From the NCBI GenBank assembly GCA_002374055.1, contig DFLA01000004.1:1-9201 (forward strand): a DNA stretch of 9,201 nucleotides, read 5' to 3'. Within the stretch, counting starts at the first letter, position 1. Every line of letters begins with the position of its first letter. Below are positions 5,921 to 9,201 of this stretch, one piece after another. Both the position numbers and the translations under genes were made by a program. This DNA is from Caryophanales bacterium UBA3631. GTDB taxonomy: Bacteria > Bacillota_I > Bacilli_A > RF39 > UBA660. Under the pieces are notes generated by a model. That model saw nothing but the letters and a program-made list of their open reading frames with translations, was not told where the DNA came from and made no database searches.

Positions 5921-6483
5921 ATATTTCGCCTCTTTTCGTATAAATCTAAATCCTTTTTATTCTCTTTAACAATTGCAATAACCCTAATTTTACCATCAAC
6001 TAAAGTTTCAACAATTGGTTTTTCTCCTTGTAAATTATCTTCATTATTCCAATATCTACGTGCCAATTCTAAATTTTCGTTCCTATCACTAGTACCCTCA
6101 AAACAATTCCAAGCGTCCCCTGTAAAATAAGAACCATCAACTTCTACCTTAACAATTTGAAATGTAGGTCTTCCTTGTTCTATAAAAATGTTATACCAAA
6201 ATATTGCTTCTTCTAATGTATTAGAAACATATAAACAAGATAATCTTGATGGATAATTAGGAAACTCCTTAACTCTAATTTCATCTAAAGCATATTCCCT
6301 TAAAGCTTTTTTCAAATTATCTGTTAACTCTATCTTTTTACCAGAATATAATTTATCAACTAAATCTTTTTCCTTAAAAATTCTTTCATACACACCACTA
6401 TGATGCTTCTCATCAAAAATAATCTCTTGACCTAAATACATAGGTCTTTCAGTAACAACATGATAAAATGCTTTCTTTTCCAT
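5914..6483 (-). CDS. DUF2441-like protein (189 aa)
   Basis: The sequence follows the pattern I associate with DUF2441: FYHVVTERPMYLGQEIIFDEKHHSGVYER without interruption at the N-terminus (6-34), PSRLSCLYVSNTLEEAIFWYN in the middle (78-98), DAWNCFEGTSD (123-133) and VETLVDGKIRVIAIV near the end (158-172). The function of this family is not established. H8 in YHVV, Y85 in CLYVSNTLEEA and E159 in VETLVDG follow the order of an ADP-ribosyltransferase His-Tyr-Glu triad, and the strand-helix pattern after Y85 (S-x-x-LEEA) resembles that fold; this is inference. The start at 6483 lies one base after the TetR stop, with AAAGGATGTGA inside the TetR gene end as ribosome binding site. Co-transcription with the regulator suggests that it is expressed only when TetR is relieved. 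Confidence 0.85.
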   Translation of the reverse strand: MEKKAFYHVVTERPMYLGQEIIFDEKHHSGVYERIFKEKDLVDKLYSGKKIELTDNLKKALREYALDEIRVKEFPNYPSRLSCLYVSNTLEEAIFWYNIFIEQGRPTFQIVKVEVDGSYFTGDAWNCFEGTSDRNENLELARRYWNNEDNLQGEKPIVETLVDGKIRVIAIVKENKKDLDLYEKRRNIC

Positions 6484-6484
6484 T

Positions 6485-7039
6485 CTATATCACATCCTTT
6501 AATTTAATAATAATATCTTTAATTAATTTTTTAATTTCATCTTCTGTAACCTTAATACTATTGCAAGCAATCTGACAAGATAATCCATGAGTAAAGAATC
6601 TAACATCTCTATATAAACATTCAGCCTTCTTATAAGATAAACCATATTGTTTAGGAATAGATTCTATAGACTCAATATTCCAACTAGATTTCAAAACCTC
6701 ATCAATAGTTCTAGTACCAGCTAATTCTGTCATAAATAATGCCTTAAATATTTTAGGTTCCTTATAAGCAAATAAAGCATAAGCATAACTAATAGTATAT
6801 AAATAATCATTCTTATCTACTATTCTTTCAATAAAATCATCATAATAATCATGTAAATACTTCTTTATACTCTTCTTTAACCCTTCCATACTAATAAAAT
6901 TCTTAAACAAAGGCTGAGTTGAACAACCAATATACTTACACAAATCTCTTGCGTTCATCGCATCTACTCCATAATCCTTAATAAAATCAGATGTTTTATC
7001 TAAAATATAATCTTTATCAAATACTGTTTTTCTTGCCAT
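6485..7039 (-). CDS. TetR/AcrR family transcriptional regulator (184 aa)
   Basis: A ligand-responsive DNA-binding repressor, probably a homodimer. The N-terminal TetR_N domain occupies about residues 8-55. The helix-turn-helix spans roughly 27-47 (MNARDLCKYIGCSTQPLFKNF, with the conserved IGCS turn and F48), followed by the usual helix GLKKSIKKYL. The C-terminal ligand domain (60-184) is helical and carries several aromatic and Cys residues (KAECLYRDVRFFTHGLSCQIAC). The inducer cannot be predicted. ATG 7039 has AAGGAGG at a good distance. It is the first gene of its own operon behind a near-perfect promoter with two matching palindromes, one just after the -10 and one just upstream of the -35. 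This strongly suggests autorepression, lifted by a ligand that also switches on the two downstream genes. Confidence 0.9.
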   Translation of the reverse strand: MARKTVFDKDYILDKTSDFIKDYGVDAMNARDLCKYIGCSTQPLFKNFISMEGLKKSIKKYLHDYYDDFIERIVDKNDYLYTISYAYALFAYKEPKIFKALFMTELAGTRTIDEVLKSSWNIESIESIPKQYGLSYKKAECLYRDVRFFTHGLSCQIACNSIKVTEDEIKKLIKDIIIKLKDVI

Positions 7040-7062
7040 AACAAGTCCTCCTTCACATCAAT

Positions 7063-7082
7063 TAAATAACATTTGTTATTTA
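7063..7082. promoter_or_regulatory. TetR operator O2 (downstream of -10)
   Basis: TAAATAACA and TGTTATTTA, two 9-base arms around a TT centre, form a 20-base inverted repeat touching the edge of the -10 hexamer. Its core (AATAACA..TGTTATT) is the same as in the upstream palindrome, so binding by the adjacent TetR protein is likely. Occupancy would block transcription initiation. Confidence 0.8.
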
Positions 7083-7109
7083 TTATATCAAAAATAAAAC
7101 AAATGTCAA
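7082..7109 (-). promoter_or_regulatory. Promoter of the TetR operon
   Basis: Minus-strand TTGACA (7109-7104) and TATAAT (7087-7082) are both exact consensus hexamers with a 16-base spacer. Transcription would start around 7075, inside operator O2. Between this promoter and the ATG at 7039 there is only a short leader with AAGGAGG. Confidence 0.9.
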
Positions 7110-7115
7110 TAATAA

Positions 7116-7131
7116 AATAACAATTGTTATT
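7116..7131. promoter_or_regulatory. TetR operator O1 (upstream of -35)
   Basis: AATAACAATTGTTATT is a perfect 16-base palindrome located 6 bases upstream of the -35 hexamer. It shares both 7-base arms with the downstream palindrome; centre-to-centre distance is 51 bases. Two sites flanking a promoter suggest cooperative or roadblock repression by the TetR dimer. Confidence 0.8.
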
Positions 7132-7181
7132 AAATGTTTCAAGTACATTTATTATTATTAATATTCCATAAATTCACCATA

Positions 7182-7213
7182 AACAAAAAAATAGATAAAA
7201 CAACATAGTCTTA
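7182..7213. repeat. Terminator-associated repeat, copy 2
   Basis: This is the partner of 5014-5045, with 30 of 32 bases identical. Here the repeat continues into the full distal arm of a strong hairpin, so it is probably the intact form. It lies between the TetR operon promoter and the ABC permease stop. Confidence 0.85.
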
Positions 7214-7220
7214 TCTATTT
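7185..7220 (-). terminator. Intrinsic terminator of the ABC exporter operon
   Basis: In minus-strand RNA, 7220-7208 (AAAUAGAUAAGAC) pairs with 7201-7189 (GUUUUAUCUAUUU), 13 pairs with one G-U, around a 6-base loop. Seven U (7191-7185) overlap and follow the 3' arm. It lies 52 bases after the permease TAG. The rest of 7141-7271 shows no gene or other signal. Confidence 0.9.
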
Positions 7221-7271
7221 AAAAAATACTTTTTAAAAATCAATATGCTATCGCTACATTATAACATATAC

Positions 7272-8885
7272 CTATACCACTATATCATCAAAATATTTAT
7301 CACATCTATTACGTAAAAACAAAGATAATAATAAATAAATAATAATATATATAAATACAATAATAAACATTGCAATATAAATTGAAATATTTGAAATTAA
7401 AAGTACAGCTATTATAGATGAACAAATACTAATCATAACTAGCCCAAAAGCAACACTTATTAAAGAACTCATACTTTGTTTTACAACCTCAGTATCATTC
7501 TTCGCATCCATTTTAGGATATTTCAAATTCACAATTATTCCAAGTGTTTCTGAAATTAAAGGAAATAAAACAGAAGAAAATAAAATCAAAATAACACTTA
7601 ATAAATCAAAGCCAAACCTTATAAAAATAATTATATCACCAATCAATATACAAGGAAGCATTATTAAAACAGCAGCCAAAACCTTTGACTTTACAATCTT
7701 ATACGGACTAATTGGTAAACTCTTTAATATATAAAATGATTTTCCCTCTAAAGAAATCATAGAACTCGTAATAGAAGTCATAAAACTAGAAGCGCCAACA
7801 AATCCAAGAAATAAAACCGGCATAATACTCCTAATATACTCAGAAGAAACATCTATTCCAACTTTCAAAATAGCATCGACAATACTATCAAATTTTATAG
7901 CTATTAATACACACCCTAAAACATAAATTACTAAACCAAATCCAGCATTAAAAACATAAACAGAAGAATTTATAAACCTATTAAATTCCTTTTTAATAAT
8001 TGATTTAGTAGGAGATAATTCTTTTATAGAAAATGACTTATCCACATTATTATTCTTAACATATTTCAAACTAGAACTAATATTAAAATAAATTTTACCT
8101 ATTAAAACAATAGTAATAACAAACAAAATCAAATTTAAAAAAATAAATTCAATCAATTCAAGAACATTAAAATCAGTGATTAAATTAATATATAACTTAA
8201 TCGGATAATAAATCTTTGTAATTAAATCATTTATATCAGATGCATTTTTAGATATATCCGATAATAAATTATTAAAACTAAAAGGAATACATAAAACTAC
8301 TAAAGCAAAAACAAATGTTAATAAAGTTTTTATTAAATTCTTAGATCCAAACCTAGAAGAAATATGAATAATAAAAGTTCCAAATAAACAAGAAAGCAAT
8401 ACAGGAATAATAGGAAATAATACCAAGCCAATAAAAGATACTATATAAAATATAAAATCCGGCTTAACATGAATCGCATACACAACAAAAACTGGTAATA
8501 AAAACAACGAACAAAACAATAACTCAAAAATATAAAACTTAAAAACCCTTAAAAATAATACTGTACTCCTTTTAATTGGAAGAGACAAAAGCAAATCATC
8601 ATCCTTACAATTAAATAATAAATCACTTGATTTATACATTCCCTCGAATAAAGTTATAATAGATACTAAAAATATATAAATTGATAATAATACATACTCC
8701 ATATTATTTGAATCAAAAGACATAATCATTGCCTCTGCATTCGCACCAATTGAAAACATTAAAAGAACACATATAATAATTGGTAAAAAAACTTTTGTAA
8801 AAATATTCTTCTTTTTTACATTTATTTTAAATAAACTCATTCCATCAGTAACACTAGCCCTAAAAAGTGAAAAAAACTTTCTCAT
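7272..8885 (-). CDS. ABC exporter permease, two-half integral membrane protein (537 aa)
   Basis: The membrane partner of the adjacent ATPase; the substrate is unknown. I see about a dozen hydrophobic segments, for example near 31-49, 63-80, 112-138, 144-170, 187-204, 246-266, 312-330, 352-372, 402-422, 427-450, 475-496 and 499-523. No signal peptide is needed. The protein shows two related halves: DDLLLSLPIKRSTVLFLRV (96-114) and SFYILKSLPISPYKIVKSK (383-401) occupy equivalent places before a hydrophobic block, a feature of the large putative ABC-exporter permeases of Firmicutes. The start is ATG 8885, with TGAGGAT just upstream and one base after the ATPase TAA. An in-frame Met codon at 8933 would add 16 residues overlapping the ATPase gene and lacks a better ribosome binding site. 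Stop TAG at 7272; a strong terminator follows. Confidence 0.85.
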   Translation of the reverse strand: MRKFFSLFRASVTDGMSLFKINVKKKNIFTKVFLPIIICVLLMFSIGANAEAMIMSFDSNNMEYVLLSIYIFLVSIITLFEGMYKSSDLLFNCKDDDLLLSLPIKRSTVLFLRVFKFYIFELLFCSLFLLPVFVVYAIHVKPDFIFYIVSFIGLVLFPIIPVLLSCLFGTFIIHISSRFGSKNLIKTLLTFVFALVVLCIPFSFNNLLSDISKNASDINDLITKIYYPIKLYINLITDFNVLELIEFIFLNLILFVITIVLIGKIYFNISSSLKYVKNNNVDKSFSIKELSPTKSIIKKEFNRFINSSVYVFNAGFGLVIYVLGCVLIAIKFDSIVDAILKVGIDVSSEYIRSIMPVLFLGFVGASSFMTSITSSMISLEGKSFYILKSLPISPYKIVKSKVLAAVLIMLPCILIGDIIIFIRFGFDLLSVILILFSSVLFPLISETLGIIVNLKYPKMDAKNDTEVVKQSMSSLISVAFGLVMISICSSIIAVLLISNISIYIAMFIIVFIYIIIYLLLSLFLRNRCDKYFDDIVV

Positions 8886-8886
8886 A

Positions 8887-9201
8887 TTAATCCTCACCCA
8901 ATTCAAGGAAAACCTTCTCCAAAGACTTATCACCTTTTATATCTTCCATACTTCCTACTTTTACCAAATTACCCTTTTTAATAATTGCTACCCTAGAACA
9001 AAGCCTCTCTGCAACATCCAAAATATGAGTTGAAAAAAATACAATTTTCCCCTCCCCAATCATTTTACTCATAATTTCCTTAAAATCAAATATAGCCTTA
9101 GGATCTAACCCAACAAAAGGTTCATCCATAACTAATACCTTAGGATCATGAGCAAGAGCCGCAATTAACGCAACCTTCTGTTTCATACCATGAGAAAAAG
9201 A
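8887..9201 (-). CDS. ABC transporter ATP-binding protein, partial (N-terminus outside window)
   Basis: The visible 104 residues are the C-terminal part of an ABC ATPase. They open with SFSHGMKQK, the signature (C) motif in the SHGMKQ variant common in ABC-2 type exporters. Next come VLVMDEP (Walker B with catalytic Glu), the D-loop GLDP, and FFSTH (H-loop His). Walker A and the Q-loop lie beyond the window edge. The frame is open to base 9201, so the gene starts upstream; the internal ATG at 9186 is the Met of the signature motif and not a start. TAA at 8889-8887 is one base before the permease start, indicating one operon and a likely complex at the inner face of the membrane that powers export. 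Confidence 0.9.
   Translation of the reverse strand, partial: SFSHGMKQKVALIAALAHDPKVLVMDEPFVGLDPKAIFDFKEIMSKMIGEGKIVFFSTHILDVAERLCSRVAIIKKGNLVKVGSMEDIKGDKSLEKVFLELGED

Noticed and set aside
5066..6483. Classical toxin-antitoxin pair
   Set aside because: Both proteins are of similar substantial size and neither resembles a known antitoxin; control by TetR rather than by the pair itself makes this label premature.
8886..8933. Upstream start for the ABC permease
   Set aside because: It would overlap the conserved end of the ATPase gene, and ATG 8885 has a suitably spaced TGAGGAT.
9184..9186. ATG at 9186 as a true start of the ATPase
   Set aside because: It is the Met inside the SHGMKQ signature motif; the frame stays open to the window edge, so the gene is cut.
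1..9201. Use of genetic code 4 (TGA as Trp)
   Set aside because: Trp positions in conserved motifs use TGG and no reading frame needs a TGA decoded as Trp.

Overview
The window is very A+T-rich DNA (G+C well under 30% by eye), with strong AGGAGG-type ribosome binding sites, sigma-A type promoters and U-tailed intrinsic terminators. This fits a low-GC Firmicute or a relative of the Mollicutes, perhaps an uncultured gut-type Bacilli/Mycoplasmatota lineage; that placement is inference. Tryptophan is encoded by TGG. All 13 visible stop codons are TAA or TAG and none is TGA.

Layout: all genes except one lie on the minus strand. (1) At 2307-1 is an operon with its own promoter, a 24-codon leader ORF, a terminator/antiterminator attenuator, two GNAT acetyltransferases and a large protein cut by the window edge. 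That protein has an HExxH zinc-peptidase motif and an FHGS-type C-terminal domain. (2) At 2332-3064 is a single plus-strand HD-domain phosphohydrolase gene, divergent from the first operon and ending in a bidirectional terminator. (3) At 4988-3068 is a tight four-gene operon: HAD hydrolase, CutA-like protein, small P-loop NTPase and S51-like peptidase. (4) At 7131-5066 is a TetR-controlled three-gene operon: TetR regulator, DUF2441-like protein and an unrecognised 284-aa protein. Its consensus promoter is flanked by two matching palindromic operators. (5) At 9201-7189 is the end of an ABC exporter operon: a partial ATPase, a two-half permease and a strong terminator.

Two regulatory systems stand out. 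The GNAT operon leader can form three mutually exclusive RNA structures: a stem hiding the leader ribosome binding site, a 20-position antiterminator, and an intrinsic terminator. This is the architecture expected of ribosome-stalling attenuation, as seen upstream of inducible ribosome-antibiotic resistance genes. The TetR operon is a compact auto-repressed cassette whose two passenger genes, together with the C-terminal domain of the first gene, carry His-Gly/His-Val motifs that could belong to ADP-ribosyltransferase-like folds. That fold assignment is tentative.

No rRNA, tRNA, CRISPR array, insertion sequence or replication origin was seen.
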